From NCBI GenBank assembly GCA_902478545.1, contig CABSLA010000009.1, forward strand, positions 1 through 57,735: 57,735 bases of DNA. The letters run 5' to 3'. The first letter of the stretch is position 1. The number at the start of each line of letters is the position of its first letter. Both the position numbers and the translations under genes were made by a program. Under the pieces are notes generated by a model. The model was not told the DNA's origin. It made no database searches and worked only from the letters and a program-made list of their open reading frames with translations. Origin of the DNA: an uncultured Collinsella sp. GTDB lineage: Bacteria; Actinomycetota; Coriobacteriia; Coriobacteriales; Coriobacteriaceae. Positions 37,451 through 45,718 of the stretch are shown in pieces.

Positions 37451-38451
37451 CACCGGGCATCGCCCCCCGAAGCGGGGCGAACGTCGCGAAGGCAGCGCCC
37501 ATCCCAGGTGGCGGCCCATGCGCCGCTCGGCTCGGTATGCACGTCGAAATATCCCATTTTCGGGACAGCTAGCTCGGAGAGCAGCGCTTTCACGGTACCC
37601 GCGTGAACGACGAAGACGGCGCGCCCACCCCCCTGGGCGCGCTCCGATTCGCACGCCTCCTTAAACGCCGCGATGACGCGGCGGGTGAAATCGCTCTTGC
37701 CCTCGCCATGCGGGCAGCGCGTCTCGCACCAGGAGTCTACCCAGGCGCGGTAGCGCGCATCCTCTTTAAGCTCGGCGGCGCTTCGCCCCTCGAAGTCGCC
37801 GAAATCCATCTCGCGCAGACCGGGGCACGCCATTAGCTCCGCGTTCGGGAAGAGGATGCGCGCCGTCTGGTCGGTGCGGGCCATGCCGCTCGTGATAACA
37901 CGGAATACGTCACGATCGCACGCGAGGTCGCGCAAAGCGCGCTCGCCCGCGCTCGACAGGGGCTCGTCGGTGCCCGCCCCGCTGTAGCGATGATCTTCCG
38001 TGCCCGCCGTGGCACCATGGCGCACGAAAACGACTTCCAAAGGCGCGCCCACGCCCTGCGTCCCTCGAGGCGCATCGTCAAGGTTTCCTTTGATGACCTG
38101 GGGTATCCCGCACGTCATGCGCACGACGACGTCGGCGCGCGCAGCGAGTGCGCATCCCAGGCGCCCCGCGCGCTCGCGCCATTGGGCGTCTTCCGCACGC
38201 ATGGGGACGACCCCCGAGCCGACCAAGGGCAGAATCACTACGTCGAAGCCGATCAGCCGCTCGAGCGCCCGGTCAGCGTCGAGCGCGCGTACGAGTTTCT
38301 CAGCACGGTACGCGACACGGCCGGCAAAAGCCGCGGGCACGCCGCCCTCCGCAAGCTGCGCCGCGTCGACGAAATCGTCCGCCGCGAACCCGAGCTTTTC
38401 GCGCACGAAGGTCCTCTTCCCCGAATGCGCGCCACCTACCACGAGAATCAT
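37450..38451 (-). CDS. Fusion of a short CobU-like P-loop domain and alpha-ribazole phosphatase (CobC)
   Basis: A 333-residue two-domain protein. Residues 1 to about 130 look like a trimmed adenosylcobinamide kinase: Walker A GGAHSGKRTF at 6-15, and MTCGIPQVIKG near 112-122, which matches the CobU C-terminal motif. The RIxxHRxxR segment of the guanylylated His is missing. From about 138 there is a histidine-phosphatase domain with VRHGATAG (RHG 144-146), SGMARTDQTA and VVHAGTVKALL. It would dephosphorylate alpha-ribazole phosphate or adenosylcobalamin phosphate. A separate full-length CobU is encoded two genes upstream. The ATG overlaps the cobS stop by 4 bp. Confidence 0.85.
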   Translation of the reverse strand: MILVVGGAHSGKRTFVREKLGFAADDFVDAAQLAEGGVPAAFAGRVAYRAEKLVRALDADRALERLIGFDVVILPLVGSGVVPMRAEDAQWRERAGRLGCALAARADVVVRMTCGIPQVIKGNLDDAPRGTQGVGAPLEVVFVRHGATAGTEDHRYSGAGTDEPLSSAGERALRDLACDRDVFRVITSGMARTDQTARILFPNAELMACPGLREMDFGDFEGRSAAELKEDARYRAWVDSWCETRCPHGEGKSDFTRRVIAAFKEACESERAQGGGRAVFVVHAGTVKALLSELAVPKMGYFDVHTEPSGAWAATWDGRCLRDVRPASGGDAR

Positions 38452-39215
38452 AGGAGCATGCCCCCCGCCACCAGCATGGCAAGCATCGCGAGCTCGGCCC
38501 ATTGCAGAAACCATCCGGCCAAATCACCCGTCACCCCGCCGAAGCGGGACAGGGCAACATGGCGGTACCACGCGAGCACCAAAAACCCCGCCACCGCTAT
38601 AAGGGCGCCGACGGCCTGAGCGCACGCGACCATCCCTGCAGCCGAAGCAGCAGCGAAAGCGCAAAGCGGCACGACGATCTCCGCGCGCTTCTTCGCAGGC
38701 GAGAGCCCCGCGGCCATGCCGTCCGCCCGCGCGGCAGGCCAGCATTCAACGGCGAGCCCCGAAAGCGCGCGGGAGAACACGAGCGAGCACAGAAGCGCGA
38801 GGAACGCCCCCGCCGTAAGCGGCAGCGCGGTGAACAGGGAAAACTGCAGAATAAGGTACACGACAACACCGATGACCCCGAAGGCGCCCGCCCGCGGGTC
38901 GTGCATGATCTCGAGCTTTCGCTCGCGCGGGGCCCAACTTGCAAGCGCATCGGAGGTGTCGCAGAGCCCGTCTAGGTGGATGCCTCCCGTCACCGCCACA
39001 GGCAGCGCCACGAGCACGGCCGCGACGATGGTCGCGGGCACGCCGAGCAGGTTCGCAACGTGTCCCCACGCCGTCATGAGGAAGCCTTCCGCAAGGCCCA
39101 CCAGGGGAAACGCGGCAAGCGCATGGGTTGACCCGAAATCGGTCCAGGCCGATTTCGGGACGGGGATGCGCGAGAACGTTCCGAACGCCGCGCCGATTGC
39201 CTCTACTATCTTCAC
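38448..39215 (-). CDS. cobS: Adenosylcobinamide-GDP ribazoletransferase (cobalamin synthase)
   Basis: Membrane enzyme that joins AdoCbi-GDP and alpha-ribazole (phosphate) in the last step of cobalamin assembly. The 255-residue protein has GTFSRIPVP at the N-terminus, GGIHLDGLCDTSDAL with the acidic metal-binding residues, and AFGVIGVVVYLILQFS. It has about six to seven helices. The start GTG at 39215 overlaps the cobU stop (GTGA), with GAAGGA upstream. Confidence 0.93.
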   Translation of the reverse strand: MKIVEAIGAAFGTFSRIPVPKSAWTDFGSTHALAAFPLVGLAEGFLMTAWGHVANLLGVPATIVAAVLVALPVAVTGGIHLDGLCDTSDALASWAPRERKLEIMHDPRAGAFGVIGVVVYLILQFSLFTALPLTAGAFLALLCSLVFSRALSGLAVECWPAARADGMAAGLSPAKKRAEIVVPLCAFAAASAAGMVACAQAVGALIAVAGFLVLAWYRHVALSRFGGVTGDLAGWFLQWAELAMLAMLVAGGMLL

Positions 39216-39760
39216 CTTGTAGGTCCTTCGCCTTTCATCCACACGGGAATCCCGCATACCACTTCGACTGCGCGGTCGGCCAGCGCCGCCACGCCCGCGT
39301 TCACGCGCGCGAGCGCGCGCCTCCATGCCTCGGTCCCTTCATCGTAGCGCATCCCATCGGCGAACACGTCGACGGTGACCACCACCGTATGCGCAGCGGC
39401 CTGAGCGAGCCGTTCAATACCTCCGAGCACCTCGCGCGCCGCAGCGTCGGGGTCACGCGGGGACAAGCCGCCTTCCGCGAAGAGCTCGTTCGCAACCAGG
39501 TTGCCCACGTCCTCCAAAAGAAGCGTGCAGCCGCGCGGAAGCCCGGACACTGCGGCGCCCACGTCACGCGTGCGCTCGAGGGTGGAAAACCCCTTGCCCT
39601 CGCGCAGCGCCCGATGGCGCGCGATGCGGCGGGCGCCCTCTTCCCCGAAGGGCTCCATCGTTGCCAGGTACACGCGAGGGCCGTCGTGCCCAAGGCACAG
39701 GGACTCGGCATAGGCGCTCTTGCCGCTCGCGGCGGCGCCGATAACGAACGTCACCATCAT
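39212..39760 (-). CDS. cobU: Adenosylcobinamide kinase / guanylyltransferase
   Basis: Bifunctional enzyme that phosphorylates adenosylcobinamide and then adds GMP. The 182-residue protein starts MMVTFVIGAAASGKSAYAES (P-loop). It has RIARHRALREG with the guanylylated His, LLLEDVGNLVANELF and CGIPVWMKG. This is the complete CobU of the locus. The first ATG overlaps the cobT stop (ATGA). Confidence 0.94.
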   Translation of the reverse strand: MMVTFVIGAAASGKSAYAESLCLGHDGPRVYLATMEPFGEEGARRIARHRALREGKGFSTLERTRDVGAAVSGLPRGCTLLLEDVGNLVANELFAEGGLSPRDPDAAAREVLGGIERLAQAAAHTVVVTVDVFADGMRYDEGTEAWRRALARVNAGVAALADRAVEVVCGIPVWMKGEGPTR

Positions 39761-40899
39761 TTCCCAGCCTCGAAATGCTCGTAAGCAGCCATGCCAGTCG
39801 CCGTGAACGTCTTCCCATCCCGGTACACGCGCAGCGCCGAATCCAGAAGGGGCAGATACGCCATGGCGCCCGCGCCCTCGCCCAAGTGCATGCCTGCGTC
39901 GAGGGGTGCCTTTATGCCGAGCTCGCGAAGAAGCTCCTGGCTTGCGGGTTCGCTTGATGCGTGGGTGCCCACGAGGTAGCCCAAGACATTGGGGCACAGG
40001 CGCGCCGCGCACAGGGCCGCCGTGCAGGATATGACCCCGTCGAGGAGCGCCGGCGCCTTCGAGGCCGCGGCCCCTAGGTAGAAGCCGCACATCGCCGCGA
40101 TGTCGAAGCCGCCCACCTTCGAGAGCACGTCGATCGGGTCGGCGGGATCGGGCGAGTTCGCGTCGATAGCGCGCTCGACCACGTCGCGCTTGCGCGCGAG
40201 CGAGGCATCCGAGAGCCCCGCGCCGCGCCCGACGAGGCTCCGCGCGTCCGCCCGGATGAGCACTGCGGCAACCGCCGCCGAGGTGGTCGTGTTGCCGATG
40301 CCCATCTCGCCCGCGGCGAGAAGGCGCACGCCGGCGCGGGCAAGCCCGCACGCGACGGCGATTCCGACCTCGATCGCACGCACGGCCCCATCGCGAGACA
40401 TAGCGGAGCCGTGCGCGATGTTGCCGCTCCCCCGCCGCACGTTCGCGCGCACCATGCGCGCGTCTTCTATGCCCCGGGCCATACCCACGTCGACGGGCAC
40501 GACCTCGGCACCCGCGAACGCCGCCATGCGGCAGGCGCTCGCAGCCCCCTCGCACATGTTGCGCGCGACGGCTCGCGTCACGTCTTGCCCGCTTTGCGAC
40601 ACGCCTTCGGCAACGACCCCGTTGTCGGAGAAGAATACCGCGAGCGCACGGGGAAACTCGGCCACCTCGGCGCTCCCCTGAGCTGCGGCGATACACGCGA
40701 CGGCGTCTTCAAAGTCGCCCAATCCCCCCAAGGGGTGCGCGATGGAGTCCCACGCGGCGTACGCGGCGGCACGGGCGCACTCGTCTGCGGGCGCGATCCG
40801 GGAGAGCGCGGCTTCGAGCACGGCGCCCGGCGCCGACGAGAACGCGCGCTCGACTTCCTCGCGGATACAGGCAAGCGCGGTTTCGGTTGTTTCAGCCAT
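39757..40899 (-). CDS. cobT: Nicotinate-nucleotide:dimethylbenzimidazole phosphoribosyltransferase
   Basis: Makes alpha-ribazole phosphate from nicotinate mononucleotide and a lower-ligand base. The 380-residue protein has the signatures FFSDNGVVAEGVSQ and AAGEMGIGNTTTSAAV, and the C-terminal LGEGAGA region with the catalytic Glu. GGAG precedes the ATG at 40899. It overlaps the cbiA 3' end by 8 bp. No bza genes are seen, so the lower ligand is not specified here. Confidence 0.94.
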   Translation of the reverse strand: MAETTETALACIREEVERAFSSAPGAVLEAALSRIAPADECARAAAYAAWDSIAHPLGGLGDFEDAVACIAAAQGSAEVAEFPRALAVFFSDNGVVAEGVSQSGQDVTRAVARNMCEGAASACRMAAFAGAEVVPVDVGMARGIEDARMVRANVRRGSGNIAHGSAMSRDGAVRAIEVGIAVACGLARAGVRLLAAGEMGIGNTTTSAAVAAVLIRADARSLVGRGAGLSDASLARKRDVVERAIDANSPDPADPIDVLSKVGGFDIAAMCGFYLGAAASKAPALLDGVISCTAALCAARLCPNVLGYLVGTHASSEPASQELLRELGIKAPLDAGMHLGEGAGAMAYLPLLDSALRVYRDGKTFTATGMAAYEHFEAGK

Positions 40900-42274
40900 G
40901 CCGTCTCCTCTCTGCGAACGACGCTGCGGCAGACGCGAACGCGCGCGCAACGTCGGGGTTCGCAGGATAGTACACATGCGGGAAGCCCGCAACCAGGGAC
41001 GGGGTGGTCGTCATGCACGGCCAGCCCTTGTCGCGCCGGGGCTTCTGCGCCCAGAAGTCGCCGCCCGGGCAGGTGGACTGCCAGTAGTGGAACTCGTGCG
41101 CGCGGATGCGTGTGCCGCGCGGCCCGTAGAGCCCGTCGCGTTGGGAAGTGAGCTCCACGTACCCGAAATGGGACAGCCTTCCCCCGTTCTCGCTTGCGCC
41201 CTCAAGGGCGCCCGCAACAGGCCAGCGCCGCCCCTCGCTATCGGCGATTTCGCGCTGCAGGTACAGAAACCCACCGCATTCGGCGACCGTCGGCATGCCG
41301 GATTCCACCGCGCGCAGCACCGCCTCGCGCATCGGCGCGTTCTCGGAGAGCTGCCGCGCATGGAGCTCCGGGTAGCCGCCCCCCAGATAGAGGGCGCTTG
41401 TCCCCCGGGGCAACTCGCTATCACACAGGGGGCTGAAAAAGGCCAGCTCGCAACCCAGGTCCTCGAGCGCGCGCAGGTTCTCCTCGTAGTAGAACGAGAA
41501 CGCCTCGTCACGCGCGACGGCGACGATGGGCCGCGCTCCCGCGATCGGCTCCAACCGGTAAGGTTCCTCGCGGATATCGGGTGCCGTCGCCGCTATTTCG
41601 AGCAAGCGGTCGACGTCGACGCTCTTTTCCACCAGCTCGGCCATCTTGTCGATGCGCGCGGAGAGCTGCTTGACTTCGTCGGCGGTCACAAGCCCCAGAT
41701 GCCGGCTTTCGAGCGAGAACGCCTCGTCGGCGGGGATATTCCCCAAAACCGCGACGCCCGTGTGCTTCTCGATCGCAGGGGCCGCGTAGGCGCAGGCAGC
41801 GGCGCTCGTCTTGTTCAGCACGACGCCGCGCACGTTCGCACAAGGCAGGAACTCGGCGATGCCGCGGATTACGGCGGCGAGCGATAAAGACGCCCCGCGC
41901 CCGTTCACCACTAAAACGACCGGCGTTTCCGTGTCGCGCGCAACCTGGTAGCTGCTCGCGTAGGCCACGCCGGGCGCCATGCCGTCGTAGAAGCCCATGA
42001 CCCCCTCGAGCACCGCGACATCCGCGCCCGCGGCGCCGCGTGCGAGCAGGGCGCGCAGCGTCGGGGCGTCGGTGAAGAAACCGTCTAAGTTGCCCGAGCG
42101 CGCACCCACGACGCGGCGATGAAAGAGCGGGTCAATGTAGTCGGGGCCGCATTTGAAGGCCGCGCATGCAAGGCCGCGGCGCGCGAGCGCGCGCAGGAGC
42201 GCACACGTTACGACCGTCTTGCCGCTCCCGCTCGAGGGCGCAGCGACCATGAAGCGCGGGATGGACGTGCTCAC
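40892..42274 (-). CDS. cbiA: Cobyrinic acid a,c-diamide synthase
   Basis: Glutamine-dependent amidotransferase acting on the a and c side chains of cobyrinate. The 460-residue protein has an N-terminal P-loop (MVAAPSSGSGKTVVTCALL), FKCGPDYIDPLFH, and VLEGVMGFYDG. A C-terminal glutaminase domain has Cys in AECGGFLYL. The start is GTG at 42274, overlapping the cbiET stop (GTGA). Confidence 0.94.
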   Translation of the reverse strand: MSTSIPRFMVAAPSSGSGKTVVTCALLRALARRGLACAAFKCGPDYIDPLFHRRVVGARSGNLDGFFTDAPTLRALLARGAAGADVAVLEGVMGFYDGMAPGVAYASSYQVARDTETPVVLVVNGRGASLSLAAVIRGIAEFLPCANVRGVVLNKTSAAACAYAAPAIEKHTGVAVLGNIPADEAFSLESRHLGLVTADEVKQLSARIDKMAELVEKSVDVDRLLEIAATAPDIREEPYRLEPIAGARPIVAVARDEAFSFYYEENLRALEDLGCELAFFSPLCDSELPRGTSALYLGGGYPELHARQLSENAPMREAVLRAVESGMPTVAECGGFLYLQREIADSEGRRWPVAGALEGASENGGRLSHFGYVELTSQRDGLYGPRGTRIRAHEFHYWQSTCPGGDFWAQKPRRDKGWPCMTTTPSLVAGFPHVYYPANPDVARAFASAAASFAERRRHG

Positions 42275-43620
42275 CGGGCACCGCCTTCCCCACCTGCACC
42301 ACGCGCGCTGACGAGGAACACGGGGTTTTGCGCCTTCATAAGATGATGCGAGCCTACAGCCTCGGCGCGGGCGGCCGACAACTGGCACGCCTCGAACCCC
42401 TTAAAGCGCGAACCCGAGAGGAGCGCGCACGCCTCAGTGAGTGTCTCAATGGTGACGCATGGAACACACAGGCGAACCTGCGAATTCTTCTCGAGCGCCG
42501 CCTCCACGATGGAGGGAAGCTCGCCCGCGCTCCCGCCGACGAACACGGCGTCGGGGACGGGCAGTTTCGCGAGCGCTTCGGGAGCGACGCCGGGGACCGC
42601 ATACACGTTGCCGCACCCGAATGCATCCGCGTTCTCTCGGATGAGCCGCACGCCGGTCGCGTTGCGCTCGACCGCCCATACCGACCCCGCTCGCGCGACG
42701 AGCGCCGCCTCGATCGACACGCTCCCCGTGCCGGCGCCGACGTCCCACACGGTGTCGGTCGCGGTAAGGCGCAGCTTCGCGAGCGCGACGGCTCGCACCT
42801 CCTGCTTGGTCATGGGAACGTCACCGCGGATGAAGAGCTCGTCGGGAATGCCCGAGGAAGCGTACGGCCAGCGGGAGCTCGCGGCGCGGGATGCGCCCGC
42901 AGAGTCCACCACGGAAGAAGTCGCCGCGGGCGCAGACGCGCCGGCCGGCGCCTCGGAGGCTGCGCTAGAGCCCGCAGGCGACCCGGCACCGCCTGCGAAA
43001 TCGATAAGCATCACGTTCAAGTCGTCGAACGTCTGACCTGCGATTTCACTTGCGGTCGCACAGATGATGCGCTCGTCGGGGTACGACAGGCGCTCGGCCA
43101 CCGTCACGCGCGCGTCCCCGAAGCCCGCCTGCACAAGCTCGCCGGAAAGCCGCGAGGGGTCTTCCCCGCCCGACGTGACGAGGAAGAGCTCACCTGCGCG
43201 CTCGCCCTCGGCCACGATGTCGCACGCCACGCCGTGAGCGCTCGCAAAGCGCCAATCCTGCCATGGACGCGCGAGGCGCGCGGCGAGATACGACGCTGAG
43301 CTTATGCCGGGAATGACGCGCACGTCCACCTGCGCGTTGCCGGAGAGCGCCTCCACCAGGCGGCGCGCGCCGCTGAACAGCCCCACATCGCCCGTCATCA
43401 CGACCACAGCGCGCTGCCACGACGCCGCATCGGTGAGCGCGGCGACGATGTCCGCCGTCTTCACGAGCTCGCATCTCACCACGTCGGGCGGCACGTCGAT
43501 GCCGGCAAGCGCGCGATGAGCGCCGATGACCACATCGGCGATGTCGATCGCGTCGAGCGCCGCGCGCGAGAGCAAGTCGGGGTTTCCGGGCCCCGCCCCG
43601 ATGATCGTTACCTTTCGCAT
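42271..43620 (-). CDS. cbiET: Precorrin-6Y methylase (fused CbiE-CbiT)
   Basis: Bifunctional enzyme that methylates C5 and C15 and decarboxylates the acetate side chain on C12. Residues 1 to about 205 are CbiE (IIGAGPGNPDLLSR; VMTGDVGLFSG; VIPGISSASYLAARL). A 40-residue Ala/Ser/Gly-rich linker follows. CbiT then runs from about residue 255 (GIPDELFIRGDVPMTKQEV; SAM loop WDVGAGTGSVSIEAAL). The ATG has GGGAGA upstream and overlaps the cbiH 3' end by 13 bp. Confidence 0.93.
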   Translation of the reverse strand: MRKVTIIGAGPGNPDLLSRAALDAIDIADVVIGAHRALAGIDVPPDVVRCELVKTADIVAALTDAASWQRAVVVMTGDVGLFSGARRLVEALSGNAQVDVRVIPGISSASYLAARLARPWQDWRFASAHGVACDIVAEGERAGELFLVTSGGEDPSRLSGELVQAGFGDARVTVAERLSYPDERIICATASEIAGQTFDDLNVMLIDFAGGAGSPAGSSAASEAPAGASAPAATSSVVDSAGASRAASSRWPYASSGIPDELFIRGDVPMTKQEVRAVALAKLRLTATDTVWDVGAGTGSVSIEAALVARAGSVWAVERNATGVRLIRENADAFGCGNVYAVPGVAPEALAKLPVPDAVFVGGSAGELPSIVEAALEKNSQVRLCVPCVTIETLTEACALLSGSRFKGFEACQLSAARAEAVGSHHLMKAQNPVFLVSARGAGGEGGAR

Positions 43621-44351
43621 GGAATCTCCCGATACCCGCGCGGCGTGACCATACGGCCGCCTACGAGCTTCGTGTCCGCGTTGCCGACGAACACGGTGGT
43701 GAACATGTCGGCGTCGATCTCCCCCAGCTCGGAGAGCCTGCACATGCCCGACTGCTGCCCCTCGCGCCCGATGTTGCGTACCCAGCCGCAGAGCGTGTCG
43801 GGGGCCTTCCATTCGAGCATAATCTTCGCCGCGCGTGAGAGCCTGTCGGCGCGCTTTCTGCTGCGCGGGTTGTACAAACAGATGCAGAAGTCGGCGCTCG
43901 CCACGGCGGCGAGCCTGCGCTCGATGACCTCCCACGGCGTGAGCAGGTCGGAGAGCGACACGACCGCGAAGTCGTGGGCAAGCGGGGCGCCGAGCACCGC
44001 CGACCCGCTCTGAGCCGCGGTGGCCCCGGCGATAACTTCCACGTCTACATCGGGGTAGTCCTCCGCAAGCTCCAGCACGGGGCTCGCCATGCCGTACACG
44101 CCCGCGTCACCGCTGCACACGAGCGCCACGGCTTCTCCGCTCTGCGCGCGCGAAAGCGCCAGGCGGCACCGTTCGACCTCGTGCATCATCGGCGTCGCGA
44201 GATGCGCCGCGTCGGGCACGGCGGCGAGCGCGAGCTCCACGTATTTCGTGTACCCCACAACGATGTCGGCCGCCTCGAGCGCGCGCCGGGCCGCAATCGT
44301 CATGCCGTCGGGGCCGCCCGGGCCGATCCCCACCACGAAGAGCTTTCCCAT
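43608..44351 (-). CDS. cbiH: Precorrin-3B / cobalt-factor III C17-methyltransferase
   Basis: Ring-contracting methyltransferase. The 247-residue class III SAM methyltransferase shows VVGIGPGGPDGMTIAAR, the tetrapyrrole site VCSGDAGVYGMA, and FCICLYNPRSRKRAD. The ATG at 44351 has AAGGAG 5 bp upstream; the GTG just before it is less likely. One-base overlap with the cbiG stop. Confidence 0.94.
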   Translation of the reverse strand: MGKLFVVGIGPGGPDGMTIAARRALEAADIVVGYTKYVELALAAVPDAAHLATPMMHEVERCRLALSRAQSGEAVALVCSGDAGVYGMASPVLELAEDYPDVDVEVIAGATAAQSGSAVLGAPLAHDFAVVSLSDLLTPWEVIERRLAAVASADFCICLYNPRSRKRADRLSRAAKIMLEWKAPDTLCGWVRNIGREGQQSGMCRLSELGEIDADMFTTVFVGNADTKLVGGRMVTPRGYREIPCER

Positions 44352-45484
44352 CACCGCTCCTTAAACGAAAGTTCGATAGTTACCTTGGAAAACGCGACGG
44401 TCACGCCGCCATGAGCGAGCTTCGGGAAGATAAGTTTGCCCCCGTCCGCGAGCGCCGCGCGCTCGCACACGTTGTCAACCCCCACCGTCGCGCGCACGAA
44501 ATCAGATGGCGAAACGCTGCCTTCGACTTGCGACAACTCATCTGCGGAATACGTCGCAAGCGGAATGTTGCGCGCGCGGCAGAAGGCGAGCAGACCCTCC
44601 TCGTGCGCCTTCACGTCAATCGTCGCCGCCTTGCGCACGGCCGAAGGCGAGATACCCGCCTGCCCGCACGCGAGAAGAAACGCCTCCTCGATCGCTTCGG
44701 CGCACGCACCGCGACGGCACCCAATGCCCGCAACGATGCAGGGCACGACAAGGCGAAGCGGCTCGGGCGCAGGCGCCTGCGCCCGCACGCCCGCCGGCTT
44801 CCCCGTCTCACCGGCGGGCACGACCTTGCCCGTTGTCTCCGCCACGCGAACGGACGCACCTTCATTCGCGCCAGCAAACGGCGACACGACGATATCGGCC
44901 CGAGCGCGGTCGGACGCAATGTCAACTCCCTCAGGCGGTTGTCCCGAAATCGGCATGTCGGAATAGAGCGCCACGCGCCCGCCAGAAAGCAGCCGCGCCG
45001 ACACTCGCTTGATGGCCTCGGGATTCGAAACGGGGAGCCCCGCACAGCGCGCCCACGTATCCACCGCCCACACGCCGCGGACGTCGGTCGCCGTGGTGAT
45101 GACGGGGATGGCCCCTGCCGCGCGTGCCACAGTTTGCGCAAGCTCGTTCGCACCGCCCAAATGCCCCGACAAAAGCGGGACGGCAAAGCGCCCCGCCTCG
45201 TCGATCGCCACAACCGCGGGATCGTTTACCTTCGAGGCGACATGCGGCGCGATCGCCCGCACGGCGATGCCCGCCGCGCCCACGAACAGAAGCGCGTCCG
45301 ACGCTTCCCACGTGAGCGCCGTCCATGCGCGCAGGTCGGCCTTCCCCTCGCCGAACCCGCGCGAAACGGAAACGTCCCAGCCAGGGTCATCTTCACCTGT
45401 CTGCGCGCAATCGGAAAGCGCGCGTGCGGTGCGCTCCGCCAACGCATACCCCCTCTCAGTGAACGCTATGCAGGAAACCCTCAT
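44351..45484 (-). CDS. cbiG: Cobalt-precorrin-5A hydrolase
   Basis: Opens the delta-lactone and removes the C20 fragment as acetaldehyde in the anaerobic pathway. The 377-residue protein has the N-terminal domain motif LLFVGAAGIAVRAIAPHV, then PLLSGHLGGANELA, and a C-terminal domain starting VAGIGCRRGACAEAI. An Ala/Gly/Pro linker separates the halves. The ATG abuts the stop of the deleted cbiL gene. Confidence 0.93.
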   Translation of the reverse strand: MRVSCIAFTERGYALAERTARALSDCAQTGEDDPGWDVSVSRGFGEGKADLRAWTALTWEASDALLFVGAAGIAVRAIAPHVASKVNDPAVVAIDEAGRFAVPLLSGHLGGANELAQTVARAAGAIPVITTATDVRGVWAVDTWARCAGLPVSNPEAIKRVSARLLSGGRVALYSDMPISGQPPEGVDIASDRARADIVVSPFAGANEGASVRVAETTGKVVPAGETGKPAGVRAQAPAPEPLRLVVPCIVAGIGCRRGACAEAIEEAFLLACGQAGISPSAVRKAATIDVKAHEEGLLAFCRARNIPLATYSADELSQVEGSVSPSDFVRATVGVDNVCERAALADGGKLIFPKLAHGGVTVAFSKVTIELSFKER

Positions 45485-45718
45485 CTAGCGCACCACCATC
45501 GTCGAAAAGTAGCTGCCCCGATCGGGCACATCGTCGAGCGAGCGGTACACGCGCTCGCCCGGAAGCCCACAGTCCTCTACGAGCTCGGCACCGTCGAAGG
45601 TGCCCTCCTCGCGAAGGATACGCTTCGTGTCCGCAAGCGAGCGGCGCGCCTTCATAGCCACCTTCGTCCCTGGCCAGCCGATTGCGCGGCCCACCCCATA
45701 CAGCACGCCTTTACTCAT
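45485..45718 (-). pseudogene. cbiL: Internally deleted cobalt-precorrin-2 C20-methyltransferase
   Basis: A 77-residue frame starts exactly like CbiL (MSKGVLYGVG). It then jumps through RAIGWPG to the CbiL C-terminus (MKARRSLADTKRILREEG; CGLPGERVY; GSYFSTMVV). Intact CbiL has about 230-240 residues, so roughly 155-160 internal residues are gone. These cover the SAM-binding and substrate-binding core. Start, stop and the tight junctions with cbiD and cbiG are kept, and the join is in frame, which fits a recent clean deletion. The fragment cannot be an active methyltransferase. It could also be an assembly collapse. Confidence 0.85.
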
